NCBI RefSeq assembly: GCF_963664555.1
Contig: NZ_OY761461.1
Span: 2,418,001-2,482,000 of the forward strand
DNA from: Labilibaculum sp.
GTDB taxonomy: Bacteria > Bacteroidota > Bacteroidia > Bacteroidales > Marinifilaceae
Length of the DNA: 64,000 bases
Direction of reading: 5' to 3'
Positions within the stretch are counted from its first letter, which is position 1. Each line of letters begins with the position of its first letter. The notes beneath the pieces were generated by a model that saw only the letters and a program-made list of their open reading frames with translations, was not told where the DNA came from and ran no database searches. This document shows positions 45,575 to 53,887 of this stretch, one piece after another. Both the position numbers and the translations under genes were made by a program.

Positions 45575-46555
45575 TTACCTTCTGGCCTTATCTAACAATT
45601 TTAAATCAGCCAATGCAATTGCGGTTGCGGCTTCAATAATTACCGGAACCCGTAAAGCAATGCAGGCATCGTGCCGGCCTTCAATCAGTAAATCTTCCAC
45701 TTCGCCTTTGGCAAAATTCATGGTTTTCTGATTTCTGCCAATCGATGAGGTTGGCTTTATGGCTACTCGAAATACCAGCTCGTTTCCGTTGGTAATTCCT
45801 CCGTTGATTCCTCCGGCATTATTGGTCTCCGTTTTTCCAGAGGCATCAATAAAATTATCGTTGTGTTCCGATCCTTTCATTTTTGCTGCGCCGAATCCGG
45901 AACCGAATTCAATTCCTTTGGTTGCAGGTATCGCAAAAATAAGATGCGAAATCATCGATTCTACTGAATCGAAGAAGGGTTCGCCGTATCCGATAGGAAG
46001 GTTATTGGCTCTGCATTCAACAATTCCTCCCACAGAATCGCGCTGTAGCAAAGCATCTTCAATTGCAGCATCAAAATCGCTTTGTCCGCCAACTTCGGTT
46101 AGTTTGGCATCGATTTGCACATCGCCTAATATTTTCTTGGCAACAACGCCGGCAGCTACTATCCCAAGAGTAATTCTTCCCGAAAAATGACCACCTCCGG
46201 TATAATCGTTGTGTCGGCCAAATTTATGCTGAGCTACAAAATCAGCATGTCCGGGACGCGGACTGTCCAGCAGATTGCTGTAGTCTTTCGATTTGGTATT
46301 TTTGTTATGGAACAGGATGATTAGCGGAGCACCAGTAGTTTTTCCTTCGAAGGTTCCACTCAATATGCTGGGCGTATCGGCTTCAATTCTTGGGGTTGTA
46401 CCTCTTGCGCCAGACTTTCTGCGGCTTATATCGTGCAAAAGATCTTCATCGGTCAGGTCAATTCCTGATGGACATCCATCAATTGTGATACCAACTCCTT
46501 TACCGTGAGATTCTCCAAATATGCTAAGTCTAAATATTCTTCCGAAATTGTTCAT
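45575..46555 (-). CDS. aroC: Chorismate synthase
   Basis: 326 residues: FMN-dependent chorismate synthase, which converts EPSP to chorismate. Signatures are NNFGRIFRLSIFGESHG at the start, DISRRKSGARGTTPRIE, SPRPGHADF and FSGRITLG, with MKGSEHND-type loop and TNGNELVFRVA later. The C-terminal tail is somewhat shorter than in E. coli (about 360). It is the last gene of the aro operon. Confidence 0.96.
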   Translation of the reverse strand: MNNFGRIFRLSIFGESHGKGVGITIDGCPSGIDLTDEDLLHDISRRKSGARGTTPRIEADTPSILSGTFEGKTTGAPLIILFHNKNTKSKDYSNLLDSPRPGHADFVAQHKFGRHNDYTGGGHFSGRITLGIVAAGVVAKKILGDVQIDAKLTEVGGQSDFDAAIEDALLQRDSVGGIVECRANNLPIGYGEPFFDSVESMISHLIFAIPATKGIEFGSGFGAAKMKGSEHNDNFIDASGKTETNNAGGINGGITNGNELVFRVAIKPTSSIGRNQKTMNFAKGEVEDLLIEGRHDACIALRVPVIIEAATAIALADLKLLDKARR

Positions 46556-46608
46556 TTATTATCGTTATTAGTAACCAGTCATTAGTATTTAGTAAAAATA
46601 GCTAATGT

Positions 46609-47058
46609 TTATTTTTCATTGGTAAGTATCGAATGAAAATTTTCTTCATTCAGTATTTGTACTCCATTTTTTGCCAGGATTTCAGCAGTAAATCCGTTTC
46701 CTTCTTTGTATTTGCCGGTGAAACTGCCGTCATAAATTTTTCCGTATCCGCATGACGGACTGTTGGCCTTTAAAATTACCGTTTTACAATGTAAGGCTTT
46801 TGCCACATTCGCGGCGATTTCGGCACCCTTGGTAAATTGGGCTGTATAATCATTTTGATCCCGGCCAATTACCTTTAATTCGTTATTGATTCTCACTATT
46901 TCGCAAGGGATACGTGGCGTACTAAGGCCTCCTAAATTTTCCGGACACAGGGCGATGGCTTTGTTTTCGAGAACCAGTTTTTTAATTTCAGGAACTTCGT
47001 TGCTTTTTCCATCGTATCTGCATTCGCAACCGGCCAAACAGGCACTAACTATTATCAT
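46609..47058 (-). CDS. DUF523 family protein
   Basis: Starting at the ATG at 47058 gives 149 residues, matching the family start MIIVSACLAGCECRYDGKSN; an in-frame ATG at 47184 would add 42 residues copied from a dispersed repeat. Other family blocks are LCPENLGGLSTPR and LKANSPSCGYGKIYDG with conserved cysteines. The function is unknown. It sits between aroA and aroC in the aromatic operon, which may be chance. Confidence 0.88.
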   Translation of the reverse strand: MIIVSACLAGCECRYDGKSNEVPEIKKLVLENKAIALCPENLGGLSTPRIPCEIVRINNELKVIGRDQNDYTAQFTKGAEIAANVAKALHCKTVILKANSPSCGYGKIYDGSFTGKYKEGNGFTAEILAKNGVQILNEENFHSILTNEK

Positions 47059-47107
47059 TTTTTTACTATTAAGTAAGAATAAGGGGGGTGAAAAGTTTGA
47101 ATTGATT

Positions 47108-47182
47108 GTCATTCTGAGCTTGTCGAAGAATCTTTGTGTTTGAATAGCAGATGTTTCGTCCCGATAGCCATCGGGATTGCTC
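47108..47182. repeat. Dispersed repeat, copy B (GTCATTCTGAGCTTGTCGAA family)
   Basis: Second copy of the 11535 repeat, with an internal hairpin TCCCGATAGCCATCGGGA. It lies between aroA and the DUF523 gene and overlaps the false upstream extension of the latter. Confidence 0.7.
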
Positions 47183-47232
47183 AATATAATGTTTTCAAGT
47201 CAACTTTACTTTTCGGACACCCTATCTTTGTT

Positions 47233-48510
47233 TTATACAAACTGACTATCGAAATAAAACTGCGCTACGCCGCCACCAATTTTTCGTAAATCCGTAAAGA
47301 ATTCAGGATATGATTTGGCAACACACTCATGCTGACCTATTTCAATAGGACTTGGTGATGCCAATGCTGTTACGGCCAGAGCCATTGCAATACGGTGATC
47401 ATTATTACTTTTTGCCAGTCCTCCTTTTACTCTGCCACCAGGAATGATCATTTCATCACCTTCGATGCGAATCGGGACTCCAAGCTTTAAAAATTCTTTC
47501 TTCAGCACTAAGCCACGATTACTTTCTTTGTACTCTAATCGGTGAACTCCCTTAATTCTGCTTTCTCCCTCACAGTGACAGGCCAAAGCCACCAAGGGAG
47601 GGAAAAGATCAGGACTATGTGTGGCATCAAAATCAAAGGCATTTAAAGCTTTTTTCTCAACCGTTAAATTGTTTTCTTCCCATGCAATGGAAGCGCCGCA
47701 TTTTTGCAAGGCATCCAAAATTGCCTTATCGGCCTGATAAGAATCCGGATTCATGTGTTCCAGTGTTACAATTCCTTTCAATGCTCCGGCAACTAAAAGA
47801 GGAGCTGCAGAACTCCAATCGGCTTCAATTGTGTATTCTGTTGGTTGATAAATTTGATTTCCTTTTATTTGAAAGTTCTCGTAATTCTCATGTTCTATTT
47901 CAATACCAAAGTGCTTTATTAAATCGAGAGTCATATTGATATAAGGAATGCTTTTTAGATCTTTCACTTTCAGTGTTGTATCTTCTTTTCGCAAGGGCAG
48001 AGCCATTAAAAGACCCGTGAGGAATTGAGATCCAAGCGATCCGTCAATTTTCGCAAAGTTACTTTTGTAGCCGCCTTTTATTCGGATGGGCAAGAATCCC
48101 TTGCCGGGATTTTCACATTCAATCCCCAAATTTTCCAATCCTTCTATAATATTATGAACGGGTCTTTTTAGGATGCTGCCTGTTCCCGTAATTTCCATTT
48201 CTTCCGGCTTGAGTGCAACAATGGGAGAGAACATTCGTAACGAAAGTCCGGATTCTCCAACATGAATGCTATTGGGAGCTTCGCTTACTTTGGAAGTGAT
48301 TTCTACCGAATTTTCCTTTTTGGTGACTACCGAACCCATCCGCTGAATGATATCTGTTGCTGCATCAGCATCTTCACATTTGCAGGGATTGTGAATTACA
48401 GAGTTTCCGTTCGCCAACATTGCAGCGGCTAAAGCTCTTTGCATCATGCTTTTCGAGGAAGGAGGCGTTAGCCTTCCTTTAATGGTTGAGGATTGAATTC
48501 GAACTCTCAT
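47233..48510 (-). CDS. aroA: 3-phosphoshikimate 1-carboxyvinyltransferase (EPSP synthase)
   Basis: 425 residues with the EPSP synthase signatures TPPSSKSMMQRALAAA, GESGLSLRMFSPI, GSLGSQFLTGLLMALP, EADWSSAAPLLVAGAL and SNNDHRIAMALAVTA. It transfers enolpyruvate from PEP to shikimate-3-phosphate. It is 20 bases downstream of aroB and in the middle of the aro operon. Confidence 0.96.
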   Translation of the reverse strand: MRVRIQSSTIKGRLTPPSSKSMMQRALAAAMLANGNSVIHNPCKCEDADAATDIIQRMGSVVTKKENSVEITSKVSEAPNSIHVGESGLSLRMFSPIVALKPEEMEITGTGSILKRPVHNIIEGLENLGIECENPGKGFLPIRIKGGYKSNFAKIDGSLGSQFLTGLLMALPLRKEDTTLKVKDLKSIPYINMTLDLIKHFGIEIEHENYENFQIKGNQIYQPTEYTIEADWSSAAPLLVAGALKGIVTLEHMNPDSYQADKAILDALQKCGASIAWEENNLTVEKKALNAFDFDATHSPDLFPPLVALACHCEGESRIKGVHRLEYKESNRGLVLKKEFLKLGVPIRIEGDEMIIPGGRVKGGLAKSNNDHRIAMALAVTALASPSPIEIGQHECVAKSYPEFFTDLRKIGGGVAQFYFDSQFV

Positions 48511-48530
48511 AATTTTGGGTATTAATGTGG

Positions 48531-49565
48531 TTAATTAGGATTGGCACAAAGTGCAATCACCTTGGTTTTAAGTTCTTCAATAGGAAGGGTGACAATTGTG
48601 GCTTCTCCTATTTTTTTGAGTAGAATAAAATCAATGGCCGATCGGTTTTTCTTTTTGTCCTTGATCAGATATTGATTAATCATATCTGCGGAAACGTCAT
48701 GATCCAGAGGCAATTCAAATTTTCGCAATAAGTCATTGGCTCTTTTCGCATCAACATCGCTTAGTTCACACAATTCCTGAGACAATTGGCAGGCTAAATT
48801 CATACCAACCGATACCGCTTCGCCATGAGTTAAATCTGAATTATTCTCAATAGCATGACCAATGGTGTGACCGAAATTCAACTTTTTGCGTTCGCCTTTT
48901 TCAAAAGGATCACCTTCAACAACCTCAGTCTTAATTGAAACTGCCCGGTAAACCAAATTTTCCATCAAATTCGGATCTAAGTTCAGAAGTGCCTCACAGT
49001 TATCATTCAGGAAGTTATAAAGGTCTTCATCTTTAATAAAAGCATGCTTAATTACTTCACCAAATCCACTTCTTACTTCACGTTTGGGTAAGGTTTTAAG
49101 CAATACCGGATCGCAAATCACAAACTTTGGAGGATTGAAAATGCCAATCATGTTCTTCAGTTTGCCAAAATTGATTCCGTTTTTTCCGCCAACACTGGCA
49201 TCAACCTGAGACAGCAGGGATGTACTGATGAAACCAAATTCAAGCCCCCGCATAAAAATAGAAGCCACAAAACCTGTAACATCAGAAACCAAACCACCGC
49301 CCATTCCCAACAGAAAACTATTTCTGTCAGCACCTCTTTCAAGTAGCTGATCAATGATCTTTTCAACAGTTTGCCAGTTTTTGTTTCCTTCGCCACAACC
49401 CATTACGATATAATCGAATTGATTGATGAATTCGGAGTAGTGCCGGTAAATGTTCTCATCGCAAATTAGAAAGCATTTTTTCTCCGGCAGGTAGTTCTTA
49501 ATATTTAGATAAGATTCTCCTACAAAAATACTGCTGTTTTGCTTTTCGATGTGTATGGTCTTCAT
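48531..49565 (-). CDS. aroB: 3-dehydroquinate synthase
   Basis: 344 residues of an NAD- and metal-dependent 3-dehydroquinate synthase: GMGGGLVSDVTGFVASIFMRGL, STSLLSQVDASVGGKNGINFGK, VEGDPFEKGERKKLNFGHTIGHA and the HGEAVSVGM loop. It cyclises DAHP in the second step of the shikimate pathway. The order DAHP synthase, aroB, aroA, aroC fits pathway order. Confidence 0.96.
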   Translation of the reverse strand: MKTIHIEKQNSSIFVGESYLNIKNYLPEKKCFLICDENIYRHYSEFINQFDYIVMGCGEGNKNWQTVEKIIDQLLERGADRNSFLLGMGGGLVSDVTGFVASIFMRGLEFGFISTSLLSQVDASVGGKNGINFGKLKNMIGIFNPPKFVICDPVLLKTLPKREVRSGFGEVIKHAFIKDEDLYNFLNDNCEALLNLDPNLMENLVYRAVSIKTEVVEGDPFEKGERKKLNFGHTIGHAIENNSDLTHGEAVSVGMNLACQLSQELCELSDVDAKRANDLLRKFELPLDHDVSADMINQYLIKDKKKNRSAIDFILLKKIGEATIVTLPIEELKTKVIALCANPN

Positions 49566-49651
49566 TTGTCAAAAGAGATGTGAGAAATGAGATAATAGAT
49601 ATGAGAAAGAAAAAATCTCACTTCTCATATCTAAAATCTTATTGTCTCTTG

Positions 49652-50737
49652 TTACGAGTTCATTATTTCTTCCTGTTGGTTGATCGATTCCTGATGGATC
49701 GCTTTGAATAAGCTGTTAATGAATTGTTCGCTAAAGCCTTTTTTCTTACCATTTTCCATGCTTTTTTCCAGAATACTTCCCCAACGTTTGTTTTGCAAAA
49801 CGGTGATGTTGTTTTCTTTCTTGTAGTGACCAATTGTTTTGGCTACCTGCATGCGGTTCTCTAATAACTCCAGTAATTTCTGATCGAAATCATCAATTAA
49901 ATGTCTTAATTCGCCAAGAGTATTGTCAACCAATTCATTTGGTGCCTCAGGATCACGAAGTACCAAGTTAGCTAAAAGTTCCTGAAGAGCGACAGGGGTT
50001 AATTGCTGCTTGGCATCACTCCATGCTTCTTCGGGTTTGCAATGCGATTCAATTATTAATCCCTCGTAGTTCAAATCCATCGATTTTTGAGCGATTTCTT
50101 CAAGTAGGTCACGATCTCCTGTAATGTGACTAGGGTCGCAAAAGATAGGGAGTTGCGGCATTCTTCTTTTCAATTCGATAGGAATTTGCCATTGAGGATC
50201 ATTTCTGTATTTCAATTTTTGGTAAGTTGAAAATCCACGGTGAATCGCAGCTAATCTGGTTAATCCAACAGCATGCAGTCTCTCAATTGCACCCATCCAA
50301 AGCTCCAAATCAGGATTAATTGGATTTTTCACCAAAACAGGAATATCATGACCGCGCAATGCATCAGCAATTTCCTGAACAGCAAATGGATTAACTGTGG
50401 TTCTTGCGCCAATCCATAAAATGTCAACCCCTGCACCCAAAGCCAATTCAACGTGACGGGCGTTGGCTACTTCTGTAGCTGTAATCAATCCGAATTCTTC
50501 TTTTACTTTTTGCAGCCAGATCAATCCTTTTGCGCCAATTCCTTCAAAGCTGTTTGGACGGGTACGTGGTTTCCAGATTCCTGCGCGGAAAATTGGAATA
50601 CCTGCAGCTTTAATTCCTCTTGCTGCATCCATCACTTGTTCCTCGGTCTCTGCACTGCAAGGTCCTGCAATAACCATTGGGCGGGTACTAACGTCAACCG
50701 GCCAGCTACTTAGATCCTTAATTTCCAAATTCTTCAT
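49652..50737 (-). CDS. Bifunctional DAHP synthase (class I beta) - chorismate mutase
   Basis: 361 residues. Residues ~1-260 are a KDO8P-like, class I beta DAHP synthase (MVIAGPCSAETEEQV, FRAGIWKPRTRPNSFEG, WIGARTTVNPF, PIFCDPSHITGDR). Residues ~268-350 are an AroQ-type chorismate mutase helix bundle (LRHLIDDFDQKLLELLENRMQVAKTIG). Fusing the pathway's first step to a branch-point enzyme is a known Bacteroidota arrangement and gives feedback control through prephenate or chorismate. A class I alpha isozyme is at 27424. Confidence 0.95.
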   Translation of the reverse strand: MKNLEIKDLSSWPVDVSTRPMVIAGPCSAETEEQVMDAARGIKAAGIPIFRAGIWKPRTRPNSFEGIGAKGLIWLQKVKEEFGLITATEVANARHVELALGAGVDILWIGARTTVNPFAVQEIADALRGHDIPVLVKNPINPDLELWMGAIERLHAVGLTRLAAIHRGFSTYQKLKYRNDPQWQIPIELKRRMPQLPIFCDPSHITGDRDLLEEIAQKSMDLNYEGLIIESHCKPEEAWSDAKQQLTPVALQELLANLVLRDPEAPNELVDNTLGELRHLIDDFDQKLLELLENRMQVAKTIGHYKKENNITVLQNKRWGSILEKSMENGKKKGFSEQFINSLFKAIHQESINQQEEIMNS

Positions 50738-50889
50738 TGTATACTGTTTTTTTTACTCTTTTCTGAGTGATTAAAAATATGGTTTCTTTTTCTTTGGTCA
50801 ATTATACTCTGAAATTAACTTCAGAGTATATTTCTATTTTCTTGTGTTTTTCCTTGATTCTTTTGGCTTATTCTTTTCCACTTAAAATT

Positions 50890-51789
50890 TTAAGCTCTGT
50901 TCTTAATTTTCTCAGTCTTCTCGATTGTTTCCTTCTCGTTTTTTTCTTTTTGATCAAGAACTCTTCTAATGTCGTTTGCCTCAAATATTAAATCATTAAC
51001 CCCTGTCAAATCATCTTCTTCAATTAAGTCTTTAAATTGCTGAAGTGTGTTAATGTATTTTTGAAGCACTTTTCCAATGTTTTTCTTGTTCTGTTGAAAA
51101 ATTGGTGTCCACATTTCGGCCGAACTCTTTGCCAATCGAACAGTAGAATCAAATCCACCACTCGCCAGTTCAAAAATGTGTTTGTCGGCTTTTTCTTTGT
51201 GCAACACCGTTAACGATAAAGCGAAAGCACTAATGTGTGATAAATGAGAAACGTAAGCCGTTTGTCTGTCATGCACTTCAGCATCCATAAATACACACCT
51301 CATTCTTAGGCAATGGAACATTTCTGTGATCAGCTTTACTGCTTTTTTATCTGAATCTTCCGGATTACAAATAATGGAACATTTTCCATCGAATAAACCA
51401 GAATGTGCTGCCTGTGGTCCTGAGAATTCAGTTCCCGCCATAGGGTGAGCAGGTACAAACTGATTTCTTTTCGGATGATTTGCAACCGACTCTATCAACT
51501 GTTCTTTTGTTGATCCTAAATCGGTAACAATCTGATGATCTATTAGATTCATAATGTTTGGTAATGCTCGTAAGCAAGCATCAACAGGAATCGCTAAAAC
51601 AACCAGATCTGATGATTGTACTGCACTTTTTAAATCCTGAATTTCATCAACGAGGCCTAATTTTTTAGCCGCGTGAGCATTAAGAGTGTTGTTATCAACT
51701 CCAATCACTTTGCTGACAAAATCTCTTTTTTTCAAATCAAGAGCTATCGATCCTCCAATTAATCCCAATCCTATTACTGATAGTATCAT
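50890..51789 (-). CDS. tyrA: Prephenate dehydrogenase
   Basis: From the ATG at 51789 the product is 299 residues (an upstream in-frame ATG at 51843 overlaps the aminotransferase by 35 bases and adds 18 residues before the Rossmann motif, so it is unlikely). It opens MILSVIGLGLIGGSIALDL, has VVLAIPVDACLRALP, VTDLGSTKEQL, FVPAHPMAGTEFSGP and AYVSHLSHISAFAL. It oxidises prephenate to 4-hydroxyphenylpyruvate for tyrosine. A lysine/glutamate-rich tail of about 45 residues follows. Confidence 0.93.
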   Translation of the reverse strand: MILSVIGLGLIGGSIALDLKKRDFVSKVIGVDNNTLNAHAAKKLGLVDEIQDLKSAVQSSDLVVLAIPVDACLRALPNIMNLIDHQIVTDLGSTKEQLIESVANHPKRNQFVPAHPMAGTEFSGPQAAHSGLFDGKCSIICNPEDSDKKAVKLITEMFHCLRMRCVFMDAEVHDRQTAYVSHLSHISAFALSLTVLHKEKADKHIFELASGGFDSTVRLAKSSAEMWTPIFQQNKKNIGKVLQKYINTLQQFKDLIEEDDLTGVNDLIFEANDIRRVLDQKEKNEKETIEKTEKIKNRA

Positions 51790-51808
51790 TGCTTCGAATT
51801 TTTCGGTT

Positions 51809-52963
51809 CTAATTTTCTTTAATTCTATTAATGGCTTCTTCAATTACTGCCTCATTGCTGCACAATGAAATACGAATGTATTTATTTCCCTGATCTCCAA
51901 AAATTCCACCAGGAGTGATAAATACTTTTGATTCCTTAAGCACTTTATCACTTAGTTCGTAGCCATCCTTGTATTTTTCAGGAATTGCAGCCCAAACAAA
52001 CATTCCGCCCTGATCTTCTCTAGGAGAACACTCAATCAGATTCATCAGCTTAAAAACCAAATCCCGTCTGGTTTTGTATACTTTATTTATGGAGTCGTAC
52101 CAGCTTTGATCCTGAGCCAAGGCTTTAACAGCAGCTTGCTGAACCGGATAAAACATCCCGGAATCCATATTGGTTTTTACTTTCAATACAGGTTCCAGCA
52201 TTTCCGCTTTTCCGCAAATCATTCCAACTCTCCAGCCCGGCATATTGTGCGACTTACTTAGAGAGTTTAACTCGATGCAGCAATCTTTTGCTCCTTCAAT
52301 GCTCATAATACTCATCGGAGAATCGTTAAGAATAAAGCTGTAAGGATTGTCATTAACAATCAATATTTTGTGTTTTCTGCCAAAAGCAACCACTTTTTCG
52401 AGTAATTCTTTGCTTGCCCTTGCTCCGGTTGGCATATGAGGATAGTTGATCCACATGATCTTCACCTTGCTTAAATCTCTTTTTTCAAGAGCATCGAAAT
52501 CAGGATGATAATTATTCTCTTCAACCAATGGATAAGAAACAATTTTTCCGCCCAGCAGGTTGGTTACCGATGTGTAAGTAGGATAGGACGGATTTGGAAT
52601 TAAAACTTCGTCGCCTTCATTCAAATAAGCCAGTGAAGTAATCATGATTCCTTCTTTCGATCCCATTAAGGGCAATATCTCGTTAGCCGGATTTAAATCT
52701 ACATCGAAAAAGGTTTTGTACCATTTCGAAAATCCTTCCCGTAAGGCAGGAATTCCCTGGTACGATTGGTAACCGTGGCTTTTTGGATGTTCACAGGCAT
52801 CTTTAAGCATTCCCCAGGTATCTTCAGAGGGAGACATGTCCGGATCACCAATTCCCAGATTTAGAACTTTTACTTCACCTTCGTTTAGTTTCGCTATTTC
52901 TTTCAGTTTTACAGAGAAATAGTACTCTTTAACTCCTTGGGTTCTGTTTGCTGGTTGAATCAT
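51809..52963 (-). CDS. Class I/II aminotransferase (aromatic or prephenate aminotransferase)
   Basis: 384 residues of a PLP fold-type I aminotransferase: NLGIGDPDMSPSEDTW, NPSYPTYTSVTNLLGG, WINYPHMPTGARAS, the PLP lysine in ELNSLSKSHNMPGWRVG (near residue 235) and a C-terminal GDQGNKYIRISLC. First gene of the aro operon, 80 bases past the last attenuator. Its place before tyrA fits transamination of phenylpyruvate/4-hydroxyphenylpyruvate or of prephenate. In many Bacteroidota a prephenate dehydratase gene precedes this one; here it is not present. Confidence 0.9.
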   Translation of the reverse strand: MIQPANRTQGVKEYYFSVKLKEIAKLNEGEVKVLNLGIGDPDMSPSEDTWGMLKDACEHPKSHGYQSYQGIPALREGFSKWYKTFFDVDLNPANEILPLMGSKEGIMITSLAYLNEGDEVLIPNPSYPTYTSVTNLLGGKIVSYPLVEENNYHPDFDALEKRDLSKVKIMWINYPHMPTGARASKELLEKVVAFGRKHKILIVNDNPYSFILNDSPMSIMSIEGAKDCCIELNSLSKSHNMPGWRVGMICGKAEMLEPVLKVKTNMDSGMFYPVQQAAVKALAQDQSWYDSINKVYKTRRDLVFKLMNLIECSPREDQGGMFVWAAIPEKYKDGYELSDKVLKESKVFITPGGIFGDQGNKYIRISLCSNEAVIEEAINRIKEN

Positions 52964-52995
52964 TATTCTAGTGGTTAAAATTTTGGTTCTGTTTC

Positions 52996-53032
52996 AAAAA
53001 AAAAAATCCTGCTCGTTTGGAACAGGATTTTT
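52996..53032 (-). terminator. Attenuator terminator 2 of the aro operon
   Basis: Minus strand AAAAATCCTG / CAGGATTTTT (10-bp perfect stem, 11-base loop) followed by about ten Ts, starting 10 bases past the stop of leader peptide 2. CGGGAT inside the leader (53066-53071) can pair with ATCCTG of the left stem to form an antiterminator. Confidence 0.85.
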
Positions 53033-53042
53033 GTTATACTTT

Positions 53043-53135
53043 TTATTTAGAATTAGGTATAAGGCATCCCGCCCGGTCGTTGTTGTACCAGAAATAAAAA
53101 TAATAATATCGAAATGCCAATCCTGAATCTGTCAT
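53043..53135 (-). CDS. Aromatic-rich leader peptide 2 (attenuator), 30 aa
   Basis: The ATG at 53135 opens 30 codons ending at TAA 53043: MTDSGLAFR then YYYFYFWY then NNDRAGC and on. Eight consecutive aromatic codons in a short ORF right before a strong terminator, upstream of tyrosine/phenylalanine genes, is the hallmark of a ribosome-mediated attenuator. Ribosomes stalled in the aromatic run would leave CGGGAT free to pair with the terminator's left arm. The peptide itself probably has no other function. Confidence 0.8.
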   Translation of the reverse strand: MTDSGLAFRYYYFYFWYNNDRAGCLIPNSK

Positions 53136-53148
53136 TGTAATTTTAATA

Positions 53149-53181
53149 TGAAAAAGGTCTTACCTGTTGGGCAAGACCTTT
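53149..53181 (-). terminator. Attenuator terminator 1 of the aro operon
   Basis: Minus strand AAAGGTCTTGCC / GGTAAGACCTTT forms a 12-bp stem with one G-T pair and a 5-base loop, followed by five to six Ts. GGGCAAGA at 53214-53221 (minus strand) is a perfect complement of TCTTGCCC in the left arm, giving a clear antiterminator. Confidence 0.87.
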
Positions 53182-53221
53182 AAATGTATCTTTTCGAGTT
53201 GTTACATATCAATTCTTGCCC

Positions 53222-53281
53222 TTATCGTTGTGGATAACAGAAATACCAAAAATAATAAAAGTAAGTACTGAATGTTTTCAT
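53222..53281 (-). CDS. Aromatic-rich leader peptide 1 (attenuator), 19 aa
   Basis: The ATG at 53281 opens 19 codons ending at TAA 53222: MKTFST then YFYYFWYF then CYPQR. Ten of 19 residues are Phe, Tyr or Trp. The antiterminator strand GGGCAAGA begins one base after the stop codon, so a ribosome finishing the leader masks it and the terminator forms, while a ribosome stalled on Phe/Tyr codons leaves it free. First of two tandem attenuators in the leader of the aro operon. Confidence 0.85.
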   Translation of the reverse strand: MKTFSTYFYYFWYFCYPQR

Positions 53282-53314
53282 AGTAATAATCAACTGTTTC
53301 ATTATTGTCTGCAC

Positions 53315-53345
53315 CAAATGTATGAATTATTTCTTATCCTGCAAA
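53315..53345 (-). promoter_or_regulatory. Promoter of the aro operon
   Basis: On the minus strand TTTG (53345-53342), a 19-base spacer and TACATTTG (53322-53315) exactly match the Bacteroidota -33/-7 promoter (TTTG, TAnnTTTG). It lies 33 bases before leader peptide 1. Confidence 0.8.
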
Positions 53346-53679
53346 TCTATTTTTTAGAATTAATAAATTGCTAACGTTTGAATTGTTCTGGTGCGTTTAG
53401 TTGGAGGTCTAGTAAAATCAGGTAGTTTGAGCTTTTTTGATAAATAATTAGAAAATAGTATAATTTTATTTGTTGGTGTAAAATAGGGGGTGTGTAAGAT
53501 AATTTGCGGTTTTTATATGCAGTACCCTATTATGAATTGGGGTGGTGTTGAATGATTATAGTGTTGGGATTGGACTTGCGTGATTTAAATTAAAAAAAAT
53601 AATAGTAGCTGTAAGTCTTTGTTTTAAAGGAAAAGTTTTACTTATTTTTCTTGAGTGTTGGATAATTTGTGAATTAAGA

Positions 53680-53712
53680 TTTGGAATTTGAATAAATTAT
53701 TAATTAGATTTG
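53680..53712 (+). promoter_or_regulatory. Promoter of the trp operon
   Basis: TTTG (53680-53683), a 21-base spacer and TAGATTTG (53705-53712) match the Bacteroidota promoter consensus, 20 bases before the trpL start. Confidence 0.75.
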
Positions 53713-53732
53713 TAGGAAGAAAAAAAAGAAAC

Positions 53733-53801
53733 ATGATTGGAATGAATAGCAAATATTGGTGGTGGCACAATTACAAACTCTCAAAACCAGAGCAGAGGTG
53801 A
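53733..53801 (+). CDS. trpL: trp operon leader peptide, 22 aa
   Basis: The ATG at 53733 opens MIGMNSKYWWWHNYKLSKPEQR followed by TGA. Three consecutive Trp codons (53757-53765) are the regulatory stall site. The terminator hairpin lies 50 bases downstream. CAGAGG, formed by the last codons of the leader (53793-53798), can pair with CCTACTG of the terminator's left arm (with a bulged A); a ribosome at the stop codon would hide it. A small GAGGTGACCTC hairpin follows. This is a Trp-sensing leader-peptide attenuator. Confidence 0.85.
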   Translation: MIGMNSKYWWWHNYKLSKPEQR

Positions 53802-53851
53802 CCTCCGTATGTGCAAAATTTAGTTCCTAAAAATATATTAAGAACATAGCA

Positions 53852-53887
53852 AACGGCCTACTGATACTCAGTAGGCCGTTTTTTTTT
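53852..53887 (+). terminator. Attenuator terminator of the trp operon
   Basis: AACGGCCTACTGA / TCAGTAGGCCGTT, a perfect 13-bp stem with a 3-base loop, followed by nine Ts, 25 bases before the trpE start. It is an in-operon attenuator because it precedes the first structural gene. Confidence 0.92.

Noticed and set aside
47059..47184. N-terminal extension of the DUF523 protein by 42 residues
   Set aside because: The extension is translated from a dispersed repeat that also occurs at 11535, and the family starts at MIIVSACLAGC.
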